From NCBI GenBank assembly GCA_005884465.1, contig VAZH01000035.1, forward strand, positions 1,002-16,230: 15,229 nucleotides of DNA, given 5' to 3'. Of this stretch, positions 6,307-14,052 are shown in pieces; within the stretch, counting starts at the first letter, position 1; each line of letters begins with the position of its first letter. A program made the position numbers and the translations under genes. Origin of the DNA: Alphaproteobacteria bacterium. GTDB lineage: Bacteria; Pseudomonadota; Alphaproteobacteria; Rhizobiales; Xanthobacteraceae. The notes beneath the pieces were generated by a model. It had not been told where the DNA came from and did no database searches. It worked only from the letters and a program-made list of their open reading frames with translations.

Positions 6307-9075
6307 ATGACGATCGGGATCACCGGACCCGAACGGAAGGTGCCAAGGCGAAGCGCCGTGGTCGGGTTCATCATTGCGGCCGTCGTTATCGGGATTTTCC
6401 TGATTCTGCTCGGGCTCGCGAGCGACATCCTGGTCGATTGGCTGTGGTTTTCCTCGATCGGTTATCTGCAGGTTTTCTGGACAACAATCGGCGCTAAAGC
6501 CGTCGTCTTTTTTGCCATCTGGACGGCGACTGCCGTCATCCTCTGGCTGAACGGATGGCTCGCGGTGCGTTTCGCCCGGCGGCCGCCAGCCCAATCCGTC
6601 ACCGGCTTTGCGTGGCAGGCTGCGGGCAATGTACCACCGGCCGATCTGTTGACGTTCATGCGCGATCGGTTGCCGTGGCCCCGGGTTATCGCAGGCTCTG
6701 CATGCTTCATTGCTCTGCTGGTTGCCGCGATAGACGTCGGCAATTGGAACGTCTTTCTGCAGTTTCTCTATCGCGTGCCCTTTGGTGCGGACGACCCGCT
6801 CTACAACAAAGACATCAGTTTCTATCTCTTCGCACTGCCTGCCTATATCATCGTCAAGAACTGGATGCTGCTCACCCTCGTTCTGAGCGCGCTTTTCGCC
6901 GGAATCATCTACCGGGTGCACGGCGATATCGAATACGACATTCATCACCGATCGATGTCGCCGACAGCCATTGCTCACGGCTCGGCATTGCTCGGTCTCC
7001 TGTTCGTTGTGGAGGCCGGGTCCTACGGCCTCGACCGATATCTGCTGCTCTATGGCGACAATGGCGTGGTCGTCGGCGCGAGCTACACTGACGTCCATGT
7101 CAAGTTGCCCGTGCTGTGGTTGCTGATCGGCCTGTCGATCGTTGCAGCGTTCGCTTCCTGGGCAAACGTCTGGATGCGCACCTATCGGCTTCCCGTCGCA
7201 GCGGTCTTGCTCGTCGCCATCGGCACTTTGGTGCTGTCCGGCGTAACTCCCGCGTTGTTCCGGCAGCTTTACGTCAAACCGAGCGAGCTGCAGCTTGAGA
7301 AGCCTTACATCGAACGCAACATCGCGCTCACCCGGCAGGCATATAATCTCCACCAGGTCACGGCGAAGCCGTTTGCCGCCGAACAGAACCTTACCCTCAA
7401 GACATTGGAGGCCAACAAGGCGACAATCGAAAATATCAGGCTATGGGACTGGACGCCCTTGTCGGATACCTACGCGCAACTGCAGGAGATCCGCACCTAC
7501 TACAAATTCCACGATCTTGATGTGGACCGCTACTGGCTCGATGGCTCTTACCAGAGCGTGATGCTTTCAGCCCGCGAACTGCGGCCCTCGTTGCTGCCGC
7601 CGAATGCCCAGACCTGGGTCAACCGCCACGTGTTATTTACTCACGGCAACGGCGCCGTGATGAGCCCGGTCACCCGCAAAAGCGTCGAGGGTCTGCCGGT
7701 GTTCTATTTACGCGACATTCCTCCTGTTGCGGACGGAGGCCCTCAGATTCGTGAACCCCGCATCTACTACGGCGAAGAGCGCGACAGCTACGTCATCGTC
7801 AAGGGAAGTACGCCGGAGTTCGACTATCCGAAGGGGAAAGACAATGCCTATGCGGCTTATGACGGCACGGGTGGCATTCCGATCGGAGCGACGGTGTGGA
7901 GAGGCCTGTTTGCCTACTACTTCAACGATCCGAACCTGATTCTCTCAAGCTACATCACCACCGACAGCCGGATCATGATCCGGCGCAATATCCGGGAACG
8001 AGTACGAACGATCGCTCCGTTCCTCAGGCTCGACCACGATCCGTATCTGGTCCTCAGCGATGGGCGGATGTTCTGGATGCAGGACGCCTACACGACGAGT
8101 TCCTACTTCCCCTCTGCGCAGCCAACGCAAGACCTCGATCTCAACTATATTCGCAATTCGGTGAAGATCGTCGTCGATGCCTATCACGGAACCGTCGACT
8201 TCTATCTGATGGACGCCAGCGACCCGGTTGCCCTGACCTACCAACGCATCTTTCCGAGCTTGTTCAAGCCTTTCTCGGCCATGCCGGCGGACCTTCAGAA
8301 GCACATTCGCTATCCGGAGGACCTCTTTCTGATTCAGGCGCGGCTCTATCAAACCTACCACATGGAGGCCGCCGAGGTTTTCTATAACCGCGAGGACCTC
8401 TGGCAGTTCCCGCGGCAGCCGGGCGGCGACGGCATTGCAACGATGGCCCCGTACTACATCATCATGCGGCTGCCCGGTGAGCCGCAGGCCGAGTTCTTTC
8501 TCATGCTCCCAATGGTGCCGAGCCGCCGCGACAATATGATCGCGTGGCTCGCTGCGCGTTGCGATGCGCCCGACTACGGCAAGCTGATTGTCTACGAGTT
8601 TCCCAAGGAGAGGCTCGTCTACGGGCCGTTCCAGATCGAAGCACGGATCAACCAGACTACCGAGATATCGCAACAACTCACGCTGTGGAATCAGATGGGT
8701 TCGCGGGTGATACGTGGCGCGAACTTGCTCGTGATCCCGATCGAAAACTCGCTTCTCTATGTAACGCCGCTCTATTTGCGGGCGGAGCACGGACACTTGC
8801 CGGAGCTGAAACGTGTGATCGCGGCCTACGGCGAGCATGTGGTGATGAAGGAGACGCTCGCCGAGGCCTTGGCGGCGCTGTTCATTGAACCCGATGCTGC
8901 GCCGGTAGAGCCGCCCGTCGCGGGCCAGGCGGCAGGTCGGGCGCAAGAGGCGCTCGATCGCTACAATCGGGCAGTGGAGCGGTTGAAGTCCGGAGATTGG
9001 AAAGGTTTCGGCACGCAGTTCGATGCAATGCGGGAACTGTTGGAGGAAATGAGCCGACAATCCGCCGGCCACTAG
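6307..9075 (+). CDS. UPF0182 family integral membrane protein, function unknown
   Basis: This 922-aa protein matches the UPF0182/COG1615 family (PF03699) in length and architecture. Seven hydrophobic segments lie in the first third, at roughly residues 17-39, 62-84, 127-144, 172-202, 220-240, 265-288 and 294-314. A long, mostly soluble region of about 600 residues follows (320-922), probably outside the cytoplasm. Familiar segments are DWLWFSSIGYLQVFWT after the first helix, YNKDISFYLFALP, ERNIALTRQAYNL, and YYIIMRLPGEPQAEFFLMLP. The C-terminal tail (about 880-922) is Ala/Glu-rich and probably helical, with ALDRYNRAVERLKSGDW resembling a short helical hairpin. ATG 6307 has AGGA at 6296-6299. 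It has no operon partner: the regulator gene ends 132 bp upstream and the next gene converges. I know of no firm function for the family. Confidence 0.93.
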   Translation: MTIGITGPERKVPRRSAVVGFIIAAVVIGIFLILLGLASDILVDWLWFSSIGYLQVFWTTIGAKAVVFFAIWTATAVILWLNGWLAVRFARRPPAQSVTGFAWQAAGNVPPADLLTFMRDRLPWPRVIAGSACFIALLVAAIDVGNWNVFLQFLYRVPFGADDPLYNKDISFYLFALPAYIIVKNWMLLTLVLSALFAGIIYRVHGDIEYDIHHRSMSPTAIAHGSALLGLLFVVEAGSYGLDRYLLLYGDNGVVVGASYTDVHVKLPVLWLLIGLSIVAAFASWANVWMRTYRLPVAAVLLVAIGTLVLSGVTPALFRQLYVKPSELQLEKPYIERNIALTRQAYNLHQVTAKPFAAEQNLTLKTLEANKATIENIRLWDWTPLSDTYAQLQEIRTYYKFHDLDVDRYWLDGSYQSVMLSARELRPSLLPPNAQTWVNRHVLFTHGNGAVMSPVTRKSVEGLPVFYLRDIPPVADGGPQIREPRIYYGEERDSYVIVKGSTPEFDYPKGKDNAYAAYDGTGGIPIGATVWRGLFAYYFNDPNLILSSYITTDSRIMIRRNIRERVRTIAPFLRLDHDPYLVLSDGRMFWMQDAYTTSSYFPSAQPTQDLDLNYIRNSVKIVVDAYHGTVDFYLMDASDPVALTYQRIFPSLFKPFSAMPADLQKHIRYPEDLFLIQARLYQTYHMEAAEVFYNREDLWQFPRQPGGDGIATMAPYYIIMRLPGEPQAEFFLMLPMVPSRRDNMIAWLAARCDAPDYGKLIVYEFPKERLVYGPFQIEARINQTTEISQQLTLWNQMGSRVIRGANLLVIPIENSLLYVTPLYLRAEHGHLPELKRVIAAYGEHVVMKETLAEALAALFIEPDAAPVEPPVAGQAAGRAQEALDRYNRAVERLKSGDWKGFGTQFDAMRELLEEMSRQSAGH

Positions 9076-9086
9076 TGTTCCGAATA

Positions 9087-9104
9087 GGGTGCTCCCTTTC
9101 ACCC
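9087..9104. terminator. Weak stem-loop GGGTG-N8-CACCC between convergent genes
   Basis: The 102-bp gap between the UPF0182 stop (9075) and the converging molybdenum-subunit stop (9178) holds a 5-bp stem with an 8-nt loop, followed after ten bases by TTTCTT on the plus strand. It is the only terminator-like structure I see there and is weak. Confidence 0.25.
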
Positions 9105-9177
9105 AGCAGCACTTTCTTGAACGAACTTAGGATACAAAGGGACACTGGAAACGCATAAGTCTCCTGTGGCTTTCCAA

Positions 9178-11469
9178 TCATGCCTCAAGCTTCTCCAACC
9201 GCACCGGCAGCTTGCGAATGCGCTGGCCGGTAGCGTGAAAGATTGCATTGCACACCGCTGCATTGGTGCCGACGTTGGCCAACTCACCGAGTCCTTTTAC
9301 GCCGGCCGGGTTGATATGGTCGTCCTGTTCGGAAAGCATGATGACCTCGACGCTGGGGACATCGGCATTCACCGGCATCAGGTAGTCCGCCAGATTGTCA
9401 TTGACGTAGCGCGCATAGCGCGGGTCGATTTCGGTCGCCTCGTGCAGCGCCGACGACATTCCCCAGATCAGCCCGCCCATCAATTGGCTGTGCGAGGTGC
9501 GGGGATTCATGATGTGGCCGGCGGCAAACGCGCCGACGATCCGCGGAACGCGGATTTCGTGGGTCCACCGGTTGACCCGGACCTCGACAAATTCGGCGCC
9601 GAACGCATAGGCGATCTTGTCGCTCATCTTGTCGCCGCCGACCATGCGTACCTCGCCCTTGTGCATCGCCCGGAACGAATCCATCGGTGCGCCTTCGGGC
9701 TTCCACTCGCCATACTCCTCGACCACACTGACGCCGAGTGCGTCGAAGGCGCGATCCAGATCGAGCGGTCGATCGCTTTGAGCGGCTTGTGTGCTTGGTG
9801 GTTGCGCCAAGCCGACGGTCTCCTTGGCCTTGTCCACGAGATTCTCGTCCGGCATCAGCGCCTTGAACAGGCGCCGTCTGATCTGGTCGCATACCGTGAT
9901 CACAGCGGAGCATGTACTCGCCGTAGAGTTGGACCCGCCTGCCACGGGCGCGGGCGGCAGATCGCTGTCGCCGATGAAGACCGAGACTTTTTCAAAAGGT
10001 ATGCCCAATCTTTCGGCCGCCGCCTGGCCGATCACAGTGTAGGCGCCATTGCCGATCTCGTGGCCGGCAATCTCGACTCGCGCGCGGCCATCGCGCTGCA
10101 GGCGAACGCGTGCCGCCGCCGGCGCCATTTGCGTGGGATAGCAGGTAGTGGCGCAGCCATATCCGATCAGCCAGTCGCCGTCTGACATTGATTTCGGCTG
10201 GCTGTTCCGGTTCGCCCATCCGAAGGCCTTCGCGCCTTCGTCGTAGCACGCCAACAGCGAGCGCGACGTATAGGGCTTGCCGCCGATCGGCTCCTTGCTG
10301 GTATCGTTGACGCGGCGCAGTTCGATCGGATCCATGTTGAGCTTTACCGCGAGTTCGTCCATCGCGCTCTCAAGCGCAAACATATAGGGCACTTCCGGCG
10401 GTGAACGCATGAAACCGGGCGTGTTGCGATCCGCGCGCACGATGGACACCAGGCTGGCGACGTTCGGGCAGGCATAAAGCCGCGTCGTGGTCTTGGTGCC
10501 ACCGACGGCGTAGGCATCGGGGCGCGACGAGATTTCCGCGCCCTCGTGGCGCAGCGCGGTCAGCCTGCCGTCGCTCCCGGCGCCGATCTGGATCACGTGA
10601 CGGGTCTCGGCGCGATAGGTCGCGATGGTAAAACCTTGATCGCGGGTCGCGACCAGCTTGACCGGACGGCCCAGTCGCCGGGCGATGCTGGCGATGATGG
10701 CCGTGCGCGGCGTCATCGAGCCCTTCGAACCGAAGGCGCCACCAACATAGGGATTGATGACGCGGACCTTGTCTGCATCGATGCCGAGTTGATCGGCCAC
10801 GGCGTTTTTCAAACCGTAAACGTACTGGCTCGGCTCATAGATTGTCAGGCTGTCGCCATTCCACACGCAACTGGTGGCGAATAGTTCCATCGAGTTATGG
10901 TGTTGCGTCGGCGTTTCATAGGAAGCAGTTACCTTCACTTCGGCCTGCTCGAATGCCTTGGCAAAGTCACCAACCGCGGGGTCTTCCTTGAATTGGCTGA
11001 GCTGTCCCTTGGCGCGCGCCGCAGTCGTTCCCGGCGAATCGAACGTTGCGGTCGGAACCGCCGCCGTGTAGCTCACCTTGACCAGATGCGCGGCTTCGCG
11101 CGCGGCCTCAAACGTTTCCGCCAAAACGACAGCGACGATCTGGCCTTCGTGCGCGATCTCAGGGGACTTCAGCGGCTGGATCGTCGTCGAGGCATAGCCG
11201 CCATTGCTGGACAGTTTTGGTTCCTTGAGCGTTTCTGCATTTTCGTGGGTCACGATGTCGATGACGCCGCGCACCTGCTTCGCCACGGTTAGATCGAAGC
11301 GGTCGATGCGGCCCTTGGCGATGGAACTGGTAACGAGATATGCGTAGGCCGGATTAGCCAGCGGGACATCGGCTGCATATTGGGCCCTGCCGGTCACCTT
11401 GGCGACCGCGTCGTAACGCGGAACGGACTGACCCATATTGGCTTTCGGCTCGGGAGCGGCCATCGACAT
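9178..11469 (-). CDS. paoC: Molybdopterin-binding subunit of PaoABC-like aldehyde oxidoreductase (xanthine dehydrogenase family)
   Basis: This 763-aa catalytic subunit carries the molybdenum-molybdopterin cofactor and oxidises aldehydes to acids, or a related hydroxylation. Family landmarks are the N-terminal AVAKVTGRAQYAADV (21-35), the glycine loop YVGGAFGSK (241-249), the active-site arginine in FMRSPPEVP (Arg355, matching MRAPGEAPG of E. coli PaoC as I recall it), AGHIMNPRTSHSQLMGG, and the catalytic glutamate in VKGLGELANVG (Glu729). I chose ATG 11469, with GGAGG 7 nt upstream and the FAD-subunit stop 2 nt before it; a TTG at 11475 is less likely. It has no signal peptide of its own and would leave the cell folded with the Tat-tagged iron-sulfur subunit. 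It is the last gene of a three-gene operon. PaoC-like enzymes usually bind the cytosine-dinucleotide form of the cofactor; that is family knowledge, not visible here. Confidence 0.9.
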   Translation of the reverse strand: MSMAAPEPKANMGQSVPRYDAVAKVTGRAQYAADVPLANPAYAYLVTSSIAKGRIDRFDLTVAKQVRGVIDIVTHENAETLKEPKLSSNGGYASTTIQPLKSPEIAHEGQIVAVVLAETFEAAREAAHLVKVSYTAAVPTATFDSPGTTAARAKGQLSQFKEDPAVGDFAKAFEQAEVKVTASYETPTQHHNSMELFATSCVWNGDSLTIYEPSQYVYGLKNAVADQLGIDADKVRVINPYVGGAFGSKGSMTPRTAIIASIARRLGRPVKLVATRDQGFTIATYRAETRHVIQIGAGSDGRLTALRHEGAEISSRPDAYAVGGTKTTTRLYACPNVASLVSIVRADRNTPGFMRSPPEVPYMFALESAMDELAVKLNMDPIELRRVNDTSKEPIGGKPYTSRSLLACYDEGAKAFGWANRNSQPKSMSDGDWLIGYGCATTCYPTQMAPAAARVRLQRDGRARVEIAGHEIGNGAYTVIGQAAAERLGIPFEKVSVFIGDSDLPPAPVAGGSNSTASTCSAVITVCDQIRRRLFKALMPDENLVDKAKETVGLAQPPSTQAAQSDRPLDLDRAFDALGVSVVEEYGEWKPEGAPMDSFRAMHKGEVRMVGGDKMSDKIAYAFGAEFVEVRVNRWTHEIRVPRIVGAFAAGHIMNPRTSHSQLMGGLIWGMSSALHEATEIDPRYARYVNDNLADYLMPVNADVPSVEVIMLSEQDDHINPAGVKGLGELANVGTNAAVCNAIFHATGQRIRKLPVRLEKLEA

Positions 11470-11471
11470 GG

Positions 11472-12488
11472 TCAAACCTCCATCGCTGCGGCTTGATGCA
11501 GGGCGCGGGCGACCACGCGCTTGCCGAGCCCGATCTTGAACGCGTTGTGCTTGTTGCCCTTGGCAGTGGCAAATGCCGCCTCGGCCACGCGCTGCGCGAG
11601 CCCGTCGTCGAGTTTTTGTCCCTTGATCACGGCTTCTGCTTCACGGGCCCGCCAGGGCACGGTTGCAACGCCGCCGAGCGCCACGCGAGCGTCGCGTACG
11701 ACGCCATCCTGGATGTCGAGCGCTACCGCCGCCGAGGCCAGCGCAAACTCGTAGGACTGGCGGTCACGCGCCTTCAGATAGACCGAACGCGGCCAGCGTC
11801 CTGGAATGCTGAAGCCGGAGATCAGTTCGCCTGCAGCCAGCGTCGTCTCGATCTGCGGAGAATTTCCCGGCGGCTTGTGCAATTCCGAGAACGGAATGGT
11901 TCGGACGCCTGATCTTCCGGTGATTTCAACAGTCGCGTCGAGCGCGATCAGGGCTTGGGCGAAATCGCCAGGATAGGTCGCGATGCATTGCTCTGATATT
12001 CCAAGCACCGCATGCATACGGTTAATTCCTTCCAGCGCGGCGCAGCCCGATCCGGGATTGCGCTTGTTGCAGTTGCCGTAGCTGACGTCGCGGAAATAAG
12101 TGCATCGCGTGCGTTGCAGAACGTTTCCGCCGAGGGTGGCCATGTTTCGAAGCTGCTGGCTGGCGGCGAGCCTGAGCGCGTCGGCGACCACCGGATAGTT
12201 GTGCTGAATCTCGGGGTTGGCCGCGACATCAGACATTCGCGCCAGCGCGCCCAGCCGCAGATTGCCGCCGTCGAGATTGATCGCGGACCATGCGCTCGCG
12301 AGCGGATTGATGTCGATCACGGTGCTTGGCCGCATCACGTCGAGCTTCATCAGATCGATCAGCGTGGTGCCGCCGGCAAGCGGCTGAACTTTGGATTCGG
12401 TCAACGGATTGTTGTCGGTCGCAGCGACGGCCAGCGCCGCGACCGCGGCCGAAGCATCCGTTGCCCTTTGATATGCGAAAGGTCGCAT
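11472..12488 (-). CDS. paoB: FAD-binding subunit of PaoABC-like aldehyde oxidoreductase, with extra [4Fe-4S] motif
   Basis: This 338-aa subunit passes electrons from the iron-sulfur subunit to FAD and on to an acceptor. The FAD-binding segments are QPLAGGTTLIDLMKLD (35-50) and ASQQLRNMATLGGNVLQRTR (109-128). After the second comes an insertion with four cysteines, Cys129, Cys140, Cys149 and Cys168 (RTRC, GNC, GSGC, EQC). The same insertion in E. coli PaoB and in 4-hydroxybenzoyl-CoA reductase holds a [4Fe-4S] cluster absent from ordinary xanthine dehydrogenases. YPGDFAQALIALDA and the C-terminal AEAAFATAKGNKHNAFKIGL are also family-like. ATG 12488 lies 5 nt after the iron-sulfur-subunit stop, with AAAGG upstream; the gene ends 2 nt before the molybdenum-subunit start. 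Confidence 0.92.
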   Translation of the reverse strand: MRPFAYQRATDASAAVAALAVAATDNNPLTESKVQPLAGGTTLIDLMKLDVMRPSTVIDINPLASAWSAINLDGGNLRLGALARMSDVAANPEIQHNYPVVADALRLAASQQLRNMATLGGNVLQRTRCTYFRDVSYGNCNKRNPGSGCAALEGINRMHAVLGISEQCIATYPGDFAQALIALDATVEITGRSGVRTIPFSELHKPPGNSPQIETTLAAGELISGFSIPGRWPRSVYLKARDRQSYEFALASAAVALDIQDGVVRDARVALGGVATVPWRAREAEAVIKGQKLDDGLAQRVAEAAFATAKGNKHNAFKIGLGKRVVARALHQAAAMEV

Positions 12489-12493
12489 GCTTC

Positions 12494-13120
12494 TTAACCT
12501 TTCTGCTCGGATAAAATGGCGGGAGCGGCCTGCTTCACCGCTGCGACAATGTTCGGATAGGCGGCGCAGCGGCAGATATTGCCGCTCATATATTCGCGGA
12601 TGTCTTCATCGCTATTGGTATGGCCTTCCTTCACGCACGCCACTGCCGACATGATCTGTCCCGGCGTGCAGTAGCCGCACTGGAACGCATCCTGGTCGAT
12701 AAAGGCCTGCTGCATGGGATGCAGCTCGTTGCCCTTCGCGAGCCCCTCGATTGTGAGAATTTGCTGTCCTTCGGCGGCGAGCGCCAGTGTGAGGCACGAG
12801 ACCACCCGCCGGCCATCGACCAGCACCGTGCAGGCACCGCACTGCCCGTGGTCGCAACCTTTCTTGGTGCCAGTGAGACCGATGTGCTCGCGCAGCGCAT
12901 CGAGCACGGTGGTCCGCGAGTCAACTTTTAGCGATTTGCTGTCGCCATTGACGCGCAGTGTCACGTTGACGGGCAGCGAAGGGTCTTGGCTGGGAATGGT
13001 GCTCGTCACGGGAGCAGCCGCTTTTGCGACGAGCGGCGAGACGGCGGTTCCGGCGGCGCCGGCGATGAATGCGCGGCGATTGAATCCGGATGTCGCCGCG
13101 GGATCGGTAGTATCGGTCAT
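12494..13120 (-). CDS. paoA: Tat-exported [2Fe-2S] subunit of PaoABC-like aldehyde oxidoreductase
   Basis: This 208-aa protein holds two [2Fe-2S] clusters. Residues 14-35 form a twin-arginine signal ([11 protein letters not shown], then a hydrophobic stretch ending near VAKAAA), so the complex should act in the periplasm, as E. coli PaoABC does. The plant-ferredoxin-type cluster uses Cys89, Cys94, Cys97 and Cys109 ([13 protein letters not shown] through VVSC). The helical-domain cluster uses Cys148, Cys151, Cys183 and Cys185 (QCGYCTPGQ, then ICRCAAYP). ATG 13120 is supported by GGAGG 5 nt upstream; the frame continues to a TTG at 13168, but that lies inside a palindrome and gives no better signal. 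This is the first gene of the operon. The cofactor-insertion chaperone (PaoD/XdhC) is not in the window. Confidence 0.95.
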   Translation of the reverse strand: MTDTTDPAATSGFNRRAFIAGAAGTAVSPLVAKAAAPVTSTIPSQDPSLPVNVTLRVNGDSKSLKVDSRTTVLDALREHIGLTGTKKGCDHGQCGACTVLVDGRRVVSCLTLALAAEGQQILTIEGLAKGNELHPMQQAFIDQDAFQCGYCTPGQIMSAVACVKEGHTNSDEDIREYMSGNICRCAAYPNIVAAVKQAAPAILSEQKG

Positions 13121-13150
13121 GATGGCCTCCGCCGCTGGATGGCCCCCGCC

Positions 13151-13168
13151 TTGCCGGTTAACCGGCAA
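13151..13168. promoter_or_regulatory. Perfect 18-bp palindrome TTGCCGGTTAACCGGCAA, likely operator
   Basis: This self-complementary sequence lies 31-48 nt upstream of the iron-sulfur-subunit start, in the promoter or leader region of the oxidoreductase operon. The plus strand continues with AAAA, not T, and the minus strand shows no T-run after it, so it is not a standard terminator. Length and perfect symmetry fit a dimeric repressor site (for example TetR-, MarR- or LysR-type). No regulator gene lies next to it in the window. Confidence 0.55.
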
Positions 13169-13184
13169 AAAAGATTCTTGTTCC
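13160..13184 (-). promoter_or_regulatory. EcfG-like promoter element GGAAC-N16-GGTT upstream of paoA
   Basis: On the minus strand GGAAC (13184-13180) is followed after 16 nt by GGTT (13163-13160). The alphaproteobacterial EcfG consensus is GGAAC-N16/17-CGTT, so this is one base off in the -10 part. The -10 would sit within the 18-bp palindrome, and transcription would start about 30 nt upstream of the iron-sulfur-subunit ATG. Confidence 0.35.
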
Positions 13185-13229
13185 GATCGAGCGAGCCGAC
13201 GCTGCCGACAGCGCCGGTCGGTGGCAGGA

Positions 13230-13448
13230 TCATGTCAACTTGTTGATGCCGAACACGTCGAGGCCGGGCGATGCCGCTTCCTGGGCATCGGGCGGGCAGA
13301 GCTTAATGGCGTAATTGTCGTCAAGTCGCTTTTCACCGTGAACGCCGGCGATCACAAGTCCGCTATCCTCCGCATATCGCCAGACATCCATTTCGGTCGG
13401 AAAGGCGCGGCTCAGCTTGGTGTTATTTTCAAACAGCGCGTATGGCAC
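13230..13448 (-). CDS. Small conserved hypothetical protein (72 aa), Bradyrhizobiaceae type
   Basis: This 72-aa soluble, acidic protein starts [20 protein letters not shown] and has a YAEDSGLV segment and a YAIKLCPPD motif near the C-terminus. I remember similar small proteins as frequent in Bradyrhizobium and Rhodopseudomonas, without known function, but I cannot confirm this here. The start is GTG 13448, supported by GGAGGG about 5 nt upstream. One cysteine (Cys51) is present; I see no signal peptide or membrane segment. EcfG-like promoter elements lie just upstream, which would fit a general-stress protein. The gene points towards the oxidoreductase operon, with 109 bp between, so some read-through is possible, although that gap has its own control signals. 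Confidence 0.75.
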   Translation of the reverse strand: MPYALFENNTKLSRAFPTEMDVWRYAEDSGLVIAGVHGEKRLDDNYAIKLCPPDAQEAASPGLDVFGINKLT

Positions 13449-13472
13449 CAGACCCTCCGCTATCCTGGTTCA

Positions 13473-13497
13473 GGAACAAAATTTCCCCGAACCCGTT
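13473..13497 (+). promoter_or_regulatory. EcfG-type promoter GGAAC-N16-CGTT, plus strand
   Basis: GGAAC at 13473-13477 and CGTT at 13494-13497 match the general-stress sigma factor consensus exactly. Transcription would start near 13504 and run towards the copper-binding-protein gene, leaving a leader of about 200 nt with no convincing gene in it. Confidence 0.5.
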
Positions 13498-13499
13498 CC
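13475..13499 (-). promoter_or_regulatory. Opposed EcfG-like element GGAAC-N16-TGTT, minus strand
   Basis: GTTCC follows the plus-strand CGTT by overlap (13495-13499), so the same segment read on the minus strand gives GGAAC-N16-TGTT, one base off consensus. It would start transcription about 20 nt before the GTG of the 72-aa protein. It may simply reflect the inverted repeat GGAAC-N17-GTTCC at 13473-13499. Confidence 0.3.
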
Positions 13500-13503
13500 C
13501 GGA

Positions 13504-13529
13504 AACGCACATACCTCTGTCAACGTTCC
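13504..13529 (-). promoter_or_regulatory. EcfG-type promoter GGAAC-N17-CGTT, minus strand
   Basis: On the minus strand GGAAC (13529-13525) and CGTT (13507-13504) are separated by 17 nt, an exact consensus match. Transcription would begin near 13497, giving the 72-aa protein a leader of about 50 nt. This is the best promoter candidate for that gene. Confidence 0.5.
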
Positions 13530-13704
13530 GAGAAGCCGATCCGAGGTATCACGGAACCTGCATCTGTTGAGACAGCCGTCGGCTTGCGGTGAAGGCGTCC
13601 GCTTGGAACTCGCCCGACCTTTCGAGCATTTCCTTTGAGGCCGTTTGAATGCGGAGCAAAACACCCGGGTTTGCTCAAGGGCTGATCGAGAAAGGAATGC
13701 ATCC

Positions 13705-14036
13705 GTGCCGATCACCAAGGAAATGAACCGCTGCATCGAGGCCTGTCTAAGCTGTTACCGAACCTGTCTCGGTACGGCGATGAATCTTTGTCTTGAAACC
13801 GGCGGGGCAAGCACGTCGAGCCTGCTCACTTTCGCCTGATGATGGCGTGTGCGGAGATTTGCCGAACCTCGGCTCATTTCATGCTGATCAACACACCCCA
13901 TCACAAGCACACCTGCCGCGAATGCGCCGAGATTTGCGCCGAATGCGCCGACGATTGCGAACGTATCGGCGGGATGGAAGAGTGTGTGGCGATATGCAGG
14001 GCTTGCGCGGAGAGCTGCAGGAAGATGGCCGCGTGA
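13705..14036 (+). pseudogene. Four-helix-bundle copper-binding protein (Csp/DUF326 type), frameshifted
   Basis: Two frames together form a cytosolic Csp-like protein of about 108 aa that would store or sequester Cu(I) through cysteines lining a helix bundle. The first frame starts at GTG 13705 (AAAGGAA upstream) and gives ITKEMNRCIEACLSCYRTCL and NLCLETGG. It then runs through non-family residues to a TGA ending at 13839. The expected continuation KHVEPAHFRLMMACAEIC lies in the second frame and goes on with CRECAEICAECADDCERI and CVAICRACAESCRKMAA to the stop at 14036. The switch is at a four-G run, 13804-13807; two fewer G bases restore GGKHVEP, the reading I expect from the family. The second frame can also start at ATG 13839, which overlaps the TGA by one base (TGATG). 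It has no signal peptide. A longer first-frame start at ATG 13645 is unlikely. Confidence 0.8.
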
Positions 14037-14052
14037 TCGTCGAGATACCAAC

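Noticed and set aside
5776..7353. 525-codon minus-strand ORF
   Set aside because: It is antisense to the Lrp-type regulator and UPF0182 genes; its Asp/Arg/His/Gln-rich composition is typical of a shadow frame in GC-rich DNA.
7945..9102. 385-codon minus-strand ORF
   Set aside because: It lies entirely opposite the UPF0182 coding region with no recognisable domain.
9087..9104. Strong terminator after UPF0182
   Set aside because: The stem has only five pairs and no adjacent T-run, so it is listed only as a weak structure.
9166..10185. 339-codon plus-strand ORF
   Set aside because: It is antisense to the molybdopterin subunit, which has all its family motifs.
13470..13736. 88-codon minus-strand ORF across the promoter region
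   Set aside because: It overlaps the copper-protein start and the EcfG-like sites and has no recognisable features.
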